Assembly (NCBI GenBank): GCA_015680685.1
Contig: MNCI01004656.1
Location: forward strand, 1,141,567 to 1,205,566
Origin: Gnetum montanum
Taxonomy: Eukaryota; Streptophyta; Gnetopsida; Gnetales; Gnetaceae
Length of the DNA: 64,000 nt
Direction of reading: 5' to 3'
The notes beneath the pieces were generated by a model. It saw only the letters and a program-made list of their open reading frames with translations. It did not search any database and was not told the origin of the DNA. A program made the position numbers and the translations under genes. Shown here in pieces: positions 38,298 to 50,169 of this stretch. The stretch's first letter is position 1; every line of letters begins with the position of its first letter.

Positions 38298-41084
38298 AGC
38301 CCCCAGCTAGCACCAGGTGCAATCAGTGCAACCAATTGCATCTTCCCTGAGTTTGGACCAAGCATTCCTACTCATTTAAACACTAATGGAGGAGGTTAGG
38401 TAGCTTAAAATGGCTAACTCAAAAAGAGTCCACATGATATACTTCTACCAAGATGTCCCCATCAATCCTATGGTCCCATCGTTGACCTTGCCTCTTGGGG
38501 TCTAGCTTTCTCAGTTTAGTAAATATAATGGTGAGGGGGACCCCAATGCCCACCTCGTAAATTTTTGTTCTAAATACCTTCTCCTATAAGCATGGTCACA
38601 TATGATCATCCATGTCTTCACCATGTCCTTAACTAACAAGGTGCTTGACTAGTACCATGCGCTCCCTAAGGCTTCCATATCTACTTTGGAAGAGTTGCTC
38701 AATAATTTGTAACTTGCTTCAAGTAAACATTGAAGCCTGAGGCCACCTTGGACCAACTAATGAACATCAAACAAGGTCCTGTAGAGCCAATGTAAAAATT
38801 CATACAACATTGGAGCACTTCCCTCAATGAAATCCATGAGTTGATAGTAGAAAACCACATTTTGGCCATGTTTGAAGGTGTAGTAAATGATTTTGTTATG
38901 TTGAAAGTGTACTAACTAGCCTTGTGCTTCCTAAAGCAAGCCTTTGCTCAAAAAAAGAGCATATAGGATGTGATGGAGGCTAGTAAGGGCCTAGCCTATG
39001 TGGCCTATAAAAATGTACACACAAAAAAGGACAAGGAAAAGGACAATGCAACAACAACCATTGTAGCTGTGGTTGATGAAGCCAAACCCAACAACACTAA
39101 ATGAATGGCCAAGGTGCCTAAAGCCCTAGCCAACAAAAACAAACTATCAGGTTCTGGCACTATGGGAACCAACCAGCCTACACCATCAGCAAGCTTGGGG
39201 CAAGCCACCCTAAGGCCAAAATTTGAACACAAGGATTACTCAAAGTATGTCCCATTGCCTATTAAGCCATCTCAGCTTTTGGAAAAGTTACTTTGTGCTA
39301 GTTGCATCCAGCACAAACAGATGTCTCAGGATGCATGCAAGCACCATAAGTGACATTGCAAGCTCCTCAAAAACCCCTTAGCAACTATGCCAAATGAGCC
39401 CCTAGTCCCTAAAAACTTCAAGTTTTACTGATTCTACAACTATCACCAATTGCATGGCCATGATACAAACTACTACTTGGCCTTAAAAGATGACATCTAA
39501 TGCAAGGAAAATTGGTCCTTGACAATAGTAATCCCATGCACCTAGAAAACTAATTGATGAAGGTCTACAAAGACCCACTCAACACTAGCAGTGTAGGCTA
39601 CATTATCAATGAAATTAGCATTGATGATGATATAGAACTAGCATGTGAACCATTTATGATTCGTTTTCTCTTTGGTAATGTTGGGGCCTCAACATCAACT
39701 AGGCCACTAACCCCTTTCATCATCAAAGCACCACCTTGGGCAACCATAATGCCTTTTGTGATTAGGACCCTATAGCATGTCATGATGATAGCAACCCAAA
39801 CACCCTTTGTCATGAGGATTCCATGTTGTGTAGACCCCTCACCTACCCAGGGCACAATGGTGGGAGTTGTGTCATACTTGCCTACCCAAAGTCACATCCC
39901 AAGAGACCTAATGAGTATCTTGTTGACAAAATGACTAGGGAATGTTTGGAGTTAGGTCCTCCTAAGCTCATCCCCTTGTCTACCATCCCCATGGCCTCAC
40001 AATCTTAAAATGTCAATGTAAGTATGAACAAGAAAAAATGAGCACTAAGGCTCGAAAGCCCCCTACACAAGCAAAGGCCAAATCTCCTCCTTGGGAGATG
40101 CATTTCTTAGGTTGCATGGAGGTAGTAAGTGCTACCAAAATAATAGATATAAAAAAAGACTTCTTGGATTTAATAGCATAGTTTAAATAGGCTCTCAAAA
40201 AAAAAAACATAACTCTGAGCTAGTATGACTTGACAATGACCTCCTCTACTCACCATGAGGCATTAGTTTGCATGTTGACTACTATTTCTATTAGGGAAGA
40301 TATTTTAGCAGATGAAAAGGCCATCCACATTATAATGCTTCCCCGCACAACCTAGAAATCAAGGTCAACACCTCTAACATTTTGTGACAAGGTAGTTAAG
40401 GTTGAACCCAAAAAGGGTTAGGTGACCAATGCACCAATGTTCATAATAATTTGTGTAGGGAATTATAGAATCCATAGGGTACATGTTAATGACAGGGTAG
40501 CAAGCAACATCATCACATTCCTAGTCATTCACAAACTTAGTCTGGTTGACCAAAAAAAGAAAACCAAAATGATGTGCATAAAATCCTTTAATGGAACATG
40601 TGTTTTCATAAAGGGAATGGTCACAATAGCTTTCATGACAAGGGAGAAATTCCCCACTATTTCTGAGCCCATTATTGTTGAAGAGATGCCTAGGTTCAAT
40701 TTCATCCTAGGTAGGTCTTGGCTAGCCTAGTTATGGGCCATCTCTTCACATATCCATCAAGAGATCCACCTACCCTATGAGGGTGGAGAGGTGGTAATAT
40801 ATGGTGACAATGTATCTCCCCTGACCATTGACAACATTGATGTAGAGTAAGGGTTGGAAATAGAGTTCTCTAAAGACATGCCACCTATTAGAGATGAGGA
40901 CCAACTTTGTCCAGCTAATCCATCTAGGCAACCAAATGAAATGGGTAATCTTTCTAAGGGAGCTCTCTAGGAAAAATTGCCCTTTTTCACAACTAATGAA
41001 GGTCTAGGCAAATACCATCTTGTGCCACCTAGGGCCTATGCACCTCTTAACCCACATCAGGTTATGAAACACTTACATGACTAA
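38298..41084 (+). pseudogene. copy B gag-protease remnant of an older Tat/Ogre-like element
   Basis: Plus-strand sequence aligns through frameshifts with gag-PR of element C. The gag core begins near 38,450 (KYNGEGDPNAHLV is identical in both). A continuous stretch at 40,422-40,730 covers the protease region (RVHVNDRVASNIITF against RRVHVDDGAAANVVPY in C) and MCIKSFNGTCV against ACIKSFNGARV. The 3' part (IHQEIHLPYEGGEVVIYGD) matches C and ends at a TAA at 41,082-41,084, close to the position of C's own stop. The catalytic Asp is lost. In copy B the antisense gene follows immediately, as in C, and element C is inserted into that gene. Confidence 0.8.
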
Positions 41085-41227
41085 GTTATCCCCTTAGTTC
41101 AGTTGTAGGTCTTGCTAGCCTTTTATTTATGCTTCTATAGTTATGTTTAAGTAGTTGCTAGCATCTTACATTAGTTATTTCATTTCTTTAGTTCATTTGG
41201 TTTCATTTACCCAAAAAGAATGAAAAG

Positions 41228-41465
41228 ATGGCCTGCTAAGGCCTAAAACTAATAGTCTACTTCCTTTTGATGACATGGCCTAGAAAGGCCCTAAACTATC
41301 ACATGGCTCGCTAAGGCCTAAAAATGGAAACTTACCTTCCTTTCCGCAATGGTCAAAAATGGCCTTAAACTAGCAATGGCCTGAAATGTCCTTAAACTAG
41401 AAATGGCCTAAAATGACCTTAAACTAGCAATGGCCCTTCTACCATGGCCTTAAATTGGCATGGGG
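41228..41465 (-). repeat. degenerate tandem repeats GGCCTTAAACTAGC, about 7 units
   Basis: Repeated AATGGCCTTAAACTAGC-type units every 30-45 bp lie between the copy B protease and its antisense gene. They correspond in position and relative orientation to the ACTAGTTTAAGGCC repeats at 54,895-55,150 in element C and at 22,036-22,260 beside copy A. Confidence 0.75.
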
Positions 41466-41639
41466 TGCAAAAGGGGCCTAATTGCATCAATCAAATTGCA
41501 AGGTAAAATTTTCACAACATTACATAAAATATAATAACGTGATATACAAATCATCATCACATTTTCATTTAATCATCAATAAAATATATAGTCCAAGTAT
41601 ACATCCAAAATAAAAAAATTATCAAAAATGCAAAACTAC

Positions 41640-43756
41640 CCAATAGTAGGGCTACATTTTGTGTTGCTCAGGTACCAGTGTTTGGCAAGGGCTAGGGCTC
41701 TTCTTCTCCCTCTTCCTCTACTACTCCATTTAGGCCTACGCCATCACCTAAAGCCTAATTTAAGCAAAATAAAATAATAAATTAGCTGATAAATAAGTGA
41801 TATGCAAAATTATCACAACACAAATAAAATAAATTCAAATGAGACTAACCTAAGAAGGACTTGCATCCATATCTAGTGGCATCCTATCGAGGCCCACCTC
41901 CAAGTGTCAAAGGATTTCTACCTGTAATAGCTATCTCCAATCCTCCTCACCAAGGTCAATACCTACAAGGTTCTTTGCTTTTTCCACAGCTATTCATGAG
42001 GGTACCCCTGATGAAAACCTAGTAGAAGAGACCTTTCCTGAAGGCATGACAATGTGTCTCTTTGGGATTCGACTCACCACTACCCTGCTAGCAAAAAATT
42101 CATAAGCTTACGTTGCACTAATTGCGTTAAGGAACATGTTGTGAAAATGATGCTCCATGATCTCATCTTTGTACCTTTGAAGGTACACCTCTTATTCTTG
42201 GTTGTAGTGGTACTTATGATTGTTTTGAGTTTGACCACTTTGATACACTTTGGCATTGTAATCCTTCTAATCCTAGTTCTTCCTAGCTAGTAGGTCCATT
42301 TGTAGCCATTACTTTATCACCTCTTTGGTGGCCTCATTTTATCCATGAATGGCTATCTAGTACCTAGCATAGTCAGTCTTTTTTGTTCACCAAGTAGCAT
42401 CTCCTTTGTCACGTGCTACTAGGAAGTCATAATGGACTTGTAGGTCCTCTAGTTTTGCACTGTAGCTCACGTCTTATCCTGAAGCTCATGCTCCTACTTC
42501 CATAGGTGCTTGTTAGTGCACTTGTAGTTCCATAATGCTCTCACATATGAGAGCACACACTTACTTGCCTCATCATATACATGATGGGGCACTTGCTCCA
42601 CTTTAAGGGGAAACTCAAGCATAGCATCAACTCTAGCTACCCTATTTGGATCCCACCAAAGCTAGGAACCTCTTTCCAAGCAATATCCAAGACAATATTA
42701 GCAATGAAGTAAGGTAGGTGAACATGGACATATCAATCTTAGGATCTATTTTTTGTATATGGTCCACCATGTCCTCCACTAGGCCTTACATGAAGGTAAA
42801 TTTATCAGGTGCCTCCTCCCACGACTGCACATGGAAAGTAGATGTTGACATTGGACCCTTAGTGGAAACACCGATGGCTATGATACAATACATTTAGTAA
42901 TTACTAGATAGCAAATAGCCAAGGGTGTAAGGGTTATAAAAAATAGATAAAAAAAGATGGTGGTGTAAAGCTCCTACTCAAGAAGCCCTTAGATGTGAGA
43001 GTGAGGGGATTGCCCATCTGCACACTATTAAAGAAATATTCAAACTCACCCCCATCAAAATGTAGCAACCCTTCTTCCTCTAGTTGCCATAGGACATCTA
43101 CAACTTCTCACTCCTCTTCCTCCAATACCCATCCTTTAGTTTGATGAGGGACATTATCCACTATGGGCTTTACTACTACCATAGGGGCCCTCTTTCCTAC
43201 GTCTAATGATCCACATAAGTTAGGATTAGAATTTTCAATGATTAGTATAGCATAGCATAGCATATTATAGTAGTATCCAATGATTCATAATCACCTATGA
43301 TTTCTAAATGTAAATCACAAAATTTTAATTGGATTTTTCTACCACTCTTCTTCACCTCATGTATGGGCTCTTTTGTGGGGTGTGGTTTCTTAATCTTTTT
43401 CATAGATGATCCCACTACTTCAGTAATGAGTCGTGTCCCTCTAGCTACATTTTTGGTGTTGACTGATGGGGCCTCACTTCCATTATCACATGAGTGGTAA
43501 GATCCTCCTAGGTTGCCTCTAGTCATTATAGAAAATGACTAATTAATTACCTTTAGGGGATCTTGTGAGCACATAGTAGTGAATAGGTGTTAGCTCCATA
43601 GCCTAGAGAGTTACTTGAGGTCCTGTACCACCCATTTCCCATCCTCATGAATGACTAGGAACTCCACAAACCTTCACAGGCATGCTGCGAAGAATGCAAA
43701 GTGCACATCTAACCTCGCTTGGAGGTTGTGGCACAATATAATAATTTTGGCATGTA
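41640..43756 (-). pseudogene. copy B antisense gene, 3' part (split by element C)
   Basis: On the minus strand 43,756-43,600 reads CHNLQARLDVHFAFFAACL and FVEFLVIHEDGKWVVQDL, aligning with the exon-4 end in C (LRKKLESRFNVHYAFFIACL and FAEFLVIQKNGVWEQQD). Further left the sequence is too decayed for exact exon calls but keeps the coiled-coil type of composition. The gene is cut at 43,756 by insertion of element C; its upstream part continues at 60,885. Confidence 0.65.
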
Positions 43757-43761
43757 GGTTT
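43757..43761. repeat. target-site duplication GGTTT (left)
   Basis: GGTTT directly precedes the left LTR and is repeated at 60,880-60,884 directly after the right LTR, defining the insertion of element C. Confidence 0.9.
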
Positions 43762-44593
43762 TGTAACGACAGAAAACATCGGCAGCTGGAAATACCGAAC
43801 AAGGTTCCGTGTATACAGTTTTAACAACGGATCCGCGCGAGGGCTATGCTGGCAAAAAGCGAATCTGCGGCGCCCTGAACGGTCTTGTCGATCAGATAGG
43901 GACTTACGGGTCAGTAAAACGATGAAGATTACGGATCTTTGCGTGTTTTGATTTGATTCGGGGGATCGTGAAACGGGAGGAAAATGACGTGGATGGATCG
44001 CTACGATGATAACGTCAAACACGCCAAAGAGATGCTAATCCAGAGAGAAACGCGTGATTTTCAAAGATCTATGTTTCGATTTTTGAAAGAATGTATGATT
44101 TGTATGTCGCGTTACAATGGGAGAGACCCCCAAAAAAATGAGCACAAAACAACAAGGAAACTGTCCAGACAGAAGTCCGATCTACCTCGTAGGCCAAAGC
44201 TAGGATGCAAAGAAGGTCAAGCTCCGACGTCTGCCGATCAACTGTTTCTGACCGGTAGGGCCTGCAAATTGGGCGAGACGATCTCACAATCCTTGTTCTA
44301 CTTTTTTGCTATGAGTAGGTTCTGCTCAGGGCAGCAATCTCCCCAAAGGAATGATCTCTCTTGTTGCTAAGGCTCAAGTGCACTGTGCTCTGTTCTTGCT
44401 GAAGGATGGTGCTGTCGGCAGTTGCCAAAAGGTTGATCTTTGTTTCTCTGCTCAAGGTGATAGGTTCTCCCTTACTCAAAAAATGCTCTTGCCCTTTTGA
44501 TTTTCTGCCGCTCAAAGTGATAAATGCTCTGGTGCTCTGAAAAATGCCTCTGCTTCTCTGATTTGCCAACCCCTGTATCTTTGTCAACTGAGG

Positions 44594-44602
44594 TATTTAT
44601 AG
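44594..44602 (-). promoter_or_regulatory. TATA box of the 3' LTR
   Basis: Minus-strand CTATAAATA, matched at 60,220-60,228 in the 5' LTR. It is the only good TATA box near the middle of the LTR and would mark the U3/R border. Confidence 0.65.
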
Positions 44603-44850
44603 GCTGCGACGCTCCATGGAAGGGGCGCAACCCTGATGACGTGGATCCCGGATGTTTCAGGTTTCGTTGACATGACCATTTTAAGTCAGACTGTGAGTAC
44701 GCACAACACGCTCGTTTGCGTGTTGTGCGTGTGAAGAGCAGGTACATGTTGAGCGTGCTTCAATTGCTTTCAGGCTGTATTACACTCATTCGTGTTGTGT
44801 TGCGTGTATGAGCATAATCTGGTACAAAATCCAATAGGCTCAAAATTTTC

Positions 44851-44997
44851 TTATGCTCACTACGCAGTTGCGCTTAACGAAGCGTAGATAATGTCTAACT
44901 TACGCTCACTACGCAGCTGCGCGTAACAAAGCGTAAATAATGTGTAACTTACACTCACTATGTAGCTGCGTGTGATGAAGCGTAAACAATGCCTAGC
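44851..44997. repeat. three 49-bp dyad repeats in U3 of the 3' LTR
   Basis: Units start at 44,851, 44,900 and 44,949. Each contains an interrupted palindrome of the type TTACGCT...AGCGTAA around CTACGCAGCTGCGCGTA. The same array is at 60,477-60,623. They lie about 250-400 bp upstream of the TATA box in element sense, where an enhancer would sit. Confidence 0.85.
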
Positions 44998-45253
44998 TTT
45001 AGTGATGAAATGCGCAATGGAATGCATCGCCACGTAACGAGCGTAAAGACAAGTTATTCATGCGCCACGAGAAAAAGTGTTGAACTGTTGTGCTTCTCTA
45101 GACTCTGCCTTCGACTATTTTGGAGCCTATTATGCTCATTACGCTGCCGTGCGTAATAGAGCGTAAACTTGTCCTTGAACAAAGCTGATGCGCACTCTCA
45201 CTTGAATTGCGAATCTCTGCCTAAGGCCGACTCGTAATTTTCACGGTGTTTCA

Positions 45254-45266
45254 ATGGCCCCTCTTT
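45254..45266 (-). other. polypurine tract of element C
   Basis: Minus-strand AAAGAGGGGCCAT directly upstream of the TG of the 3' LTR. This is the expected plus-strand primer of reverse transcription and confirms the minus orientation. Confidence 0.8.
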
Positions 45267-46355
45267 GTTGACGGTTAGAGGGCTTGTCCGAAAGATGTCA
45301 ACAAAGAATGCAAAACACCGAATTGGTAGAAGCAAGAACAGCGTCCATCCATGGCTATTCAAGTGTTGCCCTGTCAACATGGAAGAGCAAAGCCGGAAGG
45401 TATGGGAGATAGAGGGATATAGCTGGAAACAGGTTCGAGGAAGATGCAAAATGAGTTATGATGGTAGGGGCATGAAATACACTCGTACGCACAGAAATGT
45501 ACGCTCATTTATGTCAACAGGAATGCTTTCAGACGAGCGTAGCGCATCAATCTGAGATTTCTCTGTAGCAGGAATGCTTGCAGAAGGAGCGTTGCGCATC
45601 ACTTTCTGCGATATCTCTGCTGGTATAAGTGCGGAAAATGAATACTTGCGTATATAGCTTTTGCGTATGGGAAGTGGGTGGTGGGGATGAAGGGAAACAA
45701 GAGCTAAGGGTAGAATTTGTGAGAGGTGGAGGTATGCAGGTCTAAATGGTTGGGCAAACCCAAGCAGCCATTTCAACACGCTGTTGTACTTCACCGCTCA
45801 GATGGATGCACCTTTGGACAACATTCTCCAAGGCAAGTAACCTGCAACAACAAAAGAAAGCAGAGGACACCATTGCTCATGCGAACAAGGGGCGAGGTTG
45901 TTGAAACAAATGCCATTTGATGTGAGATAGAGCGATCAGGCTGTAAAGAAGGAGCCGGAGCATGTAGGCAGAGCCGCCAATCCTGACGATTGGCCCTGCA
46001 TATCTTCGCCAAAAGGCATCAGACGCAGTGCATCTAACTGGTTGTATAAAGAACCAGGCAGATGAATTTGCGAAGCCGACGTCCGATAGCGATGATTGGC
46101 GGAGGTTCTCGAGGCCGTTGTCGACGAGGATTTTGTCGGGGCTCCGGCTGGCGAGGCTAAACTCTCAGAGGTACTACCACTGCGGCGGGCGCGGCGGCCG
46201 CATCTCCGAGGGATTAGTAGGATGCCTCTTAGCTTACCCGAGCAATCAGTATGATGCCAGTGGGGTGGTGACACTGGGACTGTCTCAGTATCCCACCCCG
46301 TTTGTTGTGTAGCTGTACAAGAATGATCACGCTCGCTTGAACATGGTAGCGATCT
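45267..46355. other. GC-rich unidentified block between integrase repeats and 3' LTR
   Basis: About 1.1 kb, locally very GC-rich (about 46,080-46,210, with GGCGGGCGCGGCGGCCGC). Both strands have short open stretches. On the plus strand 45,726-45,840 reads like protein (NTLLYFTAQMDAPLDNILQ in one frame) and ends before a GTAACC that could be a weak donor. No family is recognised. It is not retroviral in type and might be another captured host fragment. LTR-like ACGC/GCGTA motifs continue at 45,480-45,670. Confidence 0.4.
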
Positions 46356-46361
46356 GTACAT

Positions 46362-46815
46362 CCCAGTTTTAAGTCCTGGTAGACTACCGTTACTGATTTT
46401 AAGTCTCAGCAGACCATGGTCCCAGTTTAAAGTCCGGGCAGACCGAGAAGTGCTAGTTTTACGTCGTAGTGGATGGTGGTATGTCTGATTTATGGTCTCA
46501 GTAGACCATGCTGTGGATGTCAGTTTCACGTCATGACCCAGGGACAGATCTATGCTGGTTTTATGTCTCAGCAGACGGCTACTTACCTGTGCCAGTTTAG
46601 CGTCGTGGCGGACGCGTGCAAAAGATGCCAGTTTTTCGTCTTGGCAGACCTGTACAACATTGCCAATTTTACGTCGTAGTGGACGGTTAGTACTTGCCAG
46701 TTTAGCGTCGTGGCGGACACGTGCAAGGAATGCCAGTTTTACGTCGTAGCGGACGATCAGTGCCAGTTTAACGTCGTAGCGAACGACTGGTGCCAGTTTT
46801 ACGTCATAGCAGACG
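46362..46815 (+). repeat. 3' untranslated tandem array, about 14 units
   Basis: A 21-23 bp core (GCCAGTTTTACGTCGTAGCG plus GAC) recurs about 14 times with spacers of 0-25 bp. The array lies between the integrase stop and the 3' LTR. Units near 46,590-46,815 are most alike; those near 46,365-46,500 are more diverged. The minus-strand ORF across the array (repeated YDVKLA) is an artefact of the repeat. Such 3' arrays are known in Tat/Ogre elements and can seed satellite DNA. Confidence 0.85.
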
Positions 46816-46853
46816 TATACTGTCATACCTGATTACTCGCGCTGTAGATACTG

Positions 46854-48229
46854 CTAAATATAATACTGCTTTAGATATACATGATTTACAGGGTTCGGTA
46901 GTTCATTGCCGTTGACGTCTGCTAGTCTGAAAGCTCTGTTGCCATATGTGTCGACCATCGAGAAAGGACCTTCCCAATTCACCGAGAACTTGCTTGCCGG
47001 CTCGCGCACGGCTTTGAGGACTAGGTTCCCTTTCTTGATCGGACACTACTGAAGGTTGTGATGATGTTTCTGTCTCTGTTTATCTTGATATTTCTCAATC
47101 GCATCAAGAGCCTGTATCCGCTTCTCTTCTACTGAATCCAAATCCATTATCCGAGCCTCGGTGTGTTGAGCCTCATTTATAATGGTGGAGAGGACCATTC
47201 TCAGAGAAGGAATTTGCAATTTGAGAGGTAGCATTGCTTCAGATCCATAAACCAGACTATAGGGCGTACTACCTATAGCTGCCCTACATGTAGTACGGTA
47301 CGCCCATAGCACATAGAGGATTTTGTCATGCCACCATCTCTTGTTGCCGTCGAGCATTTTCTTGAGCAGATTGATGACTATTTTGTTTGATGCTTCAGCT
47401 TGACCATTCGCCTGCGGGTAATAGGGGGAGGAAAAAGACTGTCTAATGCCTAGGTTATCACAGAAGGATTTGGTTTTCACGCTACTAGACTGTGGCCCAT
47501 TGTCCGTCACAATAGTCATTGGGAGACCAAATCTGGTTACTATGTTGTCCAAGATAAAATGGCAAACCTGTTGGGATGTGATTTTCCGCAGGGGGATAGC
47601 TTCTACCCACTTCGTAAAATACACAGTAGCGGTAATAATGAAGCTATGCCTTGCAGAAGATTTTGGCGTGATCGGTCCTATGATGTCCAGTCCCCATCGC
47701 TGAAATGGCCATGTTATCTGCGTTGTATGCAATTCTGTGGGTGACACGTGGATGAGGTTTGCATGACGCTGACACGTGTCACAAGTTTTAACCTTTGTCA
47801 GACAGTCTTTTTCCATGCGTGGCCAGTAGTACCCTAAGCAACGGATTTTTAGGGCCATAGCCCGTGGTGCTACGTGGCCGCCGCAGAGTCCCTCGTGAAC
47901 TTCGCTGACTATGTGTTGCGCTTGGTCTTTGTCAACGCAGGTAAGCAACACGCCATCAAAGGAGCATCTACAGAGAGTGCTGTCTCCGATGATGACGTAT
48001 TGCCTAGCCCGCTTGCGGATTGCGTCTTTCTGCGCGCGTCTTAATGCAGACGATAGCTCACCTTGTAAAAGATAAGTTTTAATATTGTCGTACCATTCAG
48101 GCGTGCTTTCCTCGAGAAGAGAGGAGATTTGCGCCGCCCGAATGATAGGATCTGCGTAGTCTGTAATTAATGCAGGGCAAGTGTTAAACAGGTGTGAAGG
48201 CATGTGTAAAGCCAGGGTGGCCAATGCGT
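46854..48229 (-). pseudogene. integrase of element C
   Basis: Inserts the cDNA into host DNA. From the gap edge (48,229) the frame runs through an HHCC zinc-binding region (HEGLCGGH ... CDTCQRH, about 47,925-47,770). The catalytic core shows all three acidic residues: WGLDIIGP (about 47,690), VTDNGPQ (about 47,500) and NGQAEASNK (about 47,400). A stop TAG at 47,046-47,048 interrupts the C-terminal GPF/Y-type domain (VNWEGPFSMV), which continues in frame to TAG at 46,854-46,856. No chromodomain follows. The core looks catalytically complete; the stop makes the copy defective. Its frame differs from that of RT across the gap. Confidence 0.9.
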
Positions 48230-48610
48230 NNNNNNNNNNNNNNNNNNNNNNNNNNNNNNNNNNNNNNNNNNNNNNNNNNNNNNNNNNNNNNNNNNNNNNN
48301 NNNNNNNNNNNNNNNNNNNNNNNNNNNNNNNNNNNNNNNNNNNNNNNNNNNNNNNNNNNNNNNNNNNNNNNNNNNNNNNNNNNNNNNNNNNNNNNNNNNN
48401 NNNNNNNNNNNNNNNNNNNNNNNNNNNNNNNNNNNNNNNNNNNNNNNNNNNNNNNNNNNNNNNNNNNNNNNNNNNNNNNNNNNNNNNNNNNNNNNNNNNN
48501 NNNNNNNNNNNNNNNNNNNNNNNNNNNNNNNNNNNNNNNNNNNNNNNNNNNNNNNNNNNNNNNNNNNNNNNNNNNNNNNNNNNNNNNNNNNNNNNNNNNN
48601 NNNNNNNNNN
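48230..48610. other. assembly gap (381 N)
   Basis: 381 consecutive N bases between RNase H and integrase. The true length is unknown. RNase H is incomplete at the right edge, and Tat elements carry a second archaeal-like RNase H here, so more than 381 bp may be missing. ORFs drawn through the N run are not real. Confidence 0.98.
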
Positions 48611-50163
48611 ATCCTACTGCTTTCGTACAAATTATGCGTGATAGTCCTAAGGATGTTATTTTTGCAAATAATGTTAACCTGGCTACGGAAAAGGTAATGT
48701 CTACACTTTTTGAGCGTAAAAACTAATGCTAGAAAATTACACTCGACTTCATTATACCTCGTTTCATATGCATACAGAGCATGGCTTAGGTAGTAGATAG
48801 GCACTTCGAACCCATTGTTCCTTCTTTGACAAAGCAATGCCGCTAATGCTATGCCCGAAGTAGTGAGGTAAATGTAGAATGGTAAGTCCCTTTGTGGTGG
48901 GAAAACCGTTGGTAGATGTTGCAATTCCTGTTTCAAATTTTCAAATGCACGCTGGCAATCTTCCGTCCATTCAAAATTGACCCCCTTTTTGAGCAGGTGC
49001 TGCATAGGGTGCAGTTTATCGGTTAATCTCGAGATGAAATGGCATATGAACTGTAAGCGTCCCTGTAACCCGCGTAATTTCTTGAGGTCTGTCGGAGGCG
49101 TTAACTTGACAATGGCTTTGACCTTATCAGGGTCAACTCGTATGTCGGTTTCCGATACCACAAACCCCAACATGCGTCTGGTTTTGACTCCAAATACGCA
49201 CTTCTTCGGGTTAAGCTGGAGCTCGTATTTGGAGCATCTTTTAAGGACTAACTCCAGATCTCCTGAATGATCATCAGACTTTAAAGACTGTACAGCTATA
49301 TCGTCTACATAATCATTCAGTCTCTCTAAGAGATAATCGCTAAAGATGTATGTCATTGCCCATTGGTATGTAGCTCCGGCGTTCTTTAGACCAAATGGCA
49401 TCATAGTATAACAAAAGGTACCCCAGGGTGTCATGAATGTCATAGTTAATTGGTGTTCTGGGTTTATGCGAATCTGGTTATAACCAGAGAAGCCATCCAT
49501 GAATGATAGGAGTGCATGCCCAGCTGTTGTATCGACTAGTTGATCGATACTTGGGAGTGGGAAATTATCTTTGATTGTGGCCTTGTTCAAATCCCAGAAG
49601 TCTATGCAAATGCGTATACTTCCGATCTTCTTTGGCATGACCACAATGTTAGATACCCAGTCCGAGTAATCGACTGCACGAATGAAACCAGCCTGGTATA
49701 GCGTGGTGATTTCATTACGCACGGCTAGCACGATCTCTGGCTTGATTTTACGTGCTTTTTGCCTAACTGCTTTGATCTGTGGGTCTAAGATGATGTTATG
49801 TTGGATTAGCCTGGGATCTAGTCTAGGCATATCTTCGTATGACCATGTGAAGACAGTGATGTTGTCTTGCAGGACCTGTGTTACGGCATCGTGCGTTTCT
49901 CGTTCTAACAAGGAACTGACTTTAAGCATTTTAGCTTCGCCCCTATGCGTAACGATAGAGACCTCATCAAGGTCCCCAGCTTCTAGGTCTAGCGTGCGCA
50001 TCAACTGTTCTGGCCATTCCGGGGACATCTCTGACGCAGCTATAGTTACGTCTTCTAAGGGGAGGTTAACGTCTATAAATGCGGGATTGAATTGCCTAAC
50101 TAGCTTTCCGTATGGGCCAGTCAGAGTTAAAGGTGTTGGAAGTGTTGCGTCCATTTTTTTATC
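48611..50163 (-). pseudogene. reverse transcriptase-RNase H of element C (truncated by the gap)
   Basis: Copies element RNA into cDNA. The frame is open from the acceptor-like CAG/GAT at 50,164/50,163 (first ATG 50,154-50,152) to the gap. It contains the RT palm and fingers with FMDGFSGYNQI (first catalytic Asp) and YVDDI at 49,297-49,311 (second Asp pair), then FGLKNAGATYQ and the connection. An RNase H block follows (YYLSHALYAYETRYNEVE), where the usual first Asp is not obvious (YLTTSGIA). It lacks in-frame stops, unlike gag-PR. No ATG-independent link to protease exists except by splicing over 50,164-55,319. Confidence 0.9.
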
Positions 50164-50169
50164 CTGCAA

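Larger units (their letters stand above)
43762..45253 (-). repeat. 3' LTR of element C
   Basis: 1,492 bp, the same length as the other LTR. On the plus strand it starts TGTAACGACAG and ends GGTGTTTCA, so in element sense it is TG...CA. By eye the first 390 bp differ from the right LTR at about 31 sites, mostly C/T or G/A. ORFs within it (for example 43,984-44,370) are not genes. Confidence 0.95.

Noticed and set aside
43984-44370. 128-codon plus ORF in the left LTR, repeated at 59610-59996
   Set aside because: Both copies lie inside LTR R-U5 sequence, antisense to the element. They exist because the LTRs are duplicates, with no domain or coding-type substitution pattern visible.
45936-46826. 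296-codon minus ORF after integrase
   Set aside because: Its first half is the 22-bp tandem array translated (repeated YDVKLA) and its second half crosses the GC-rich block. No independent coding evidence.
48181-48726. Plus-strand ORFs running through the N run
   Set aside because: They are mostly undetermined residues and exist only because N bases contain no stops.
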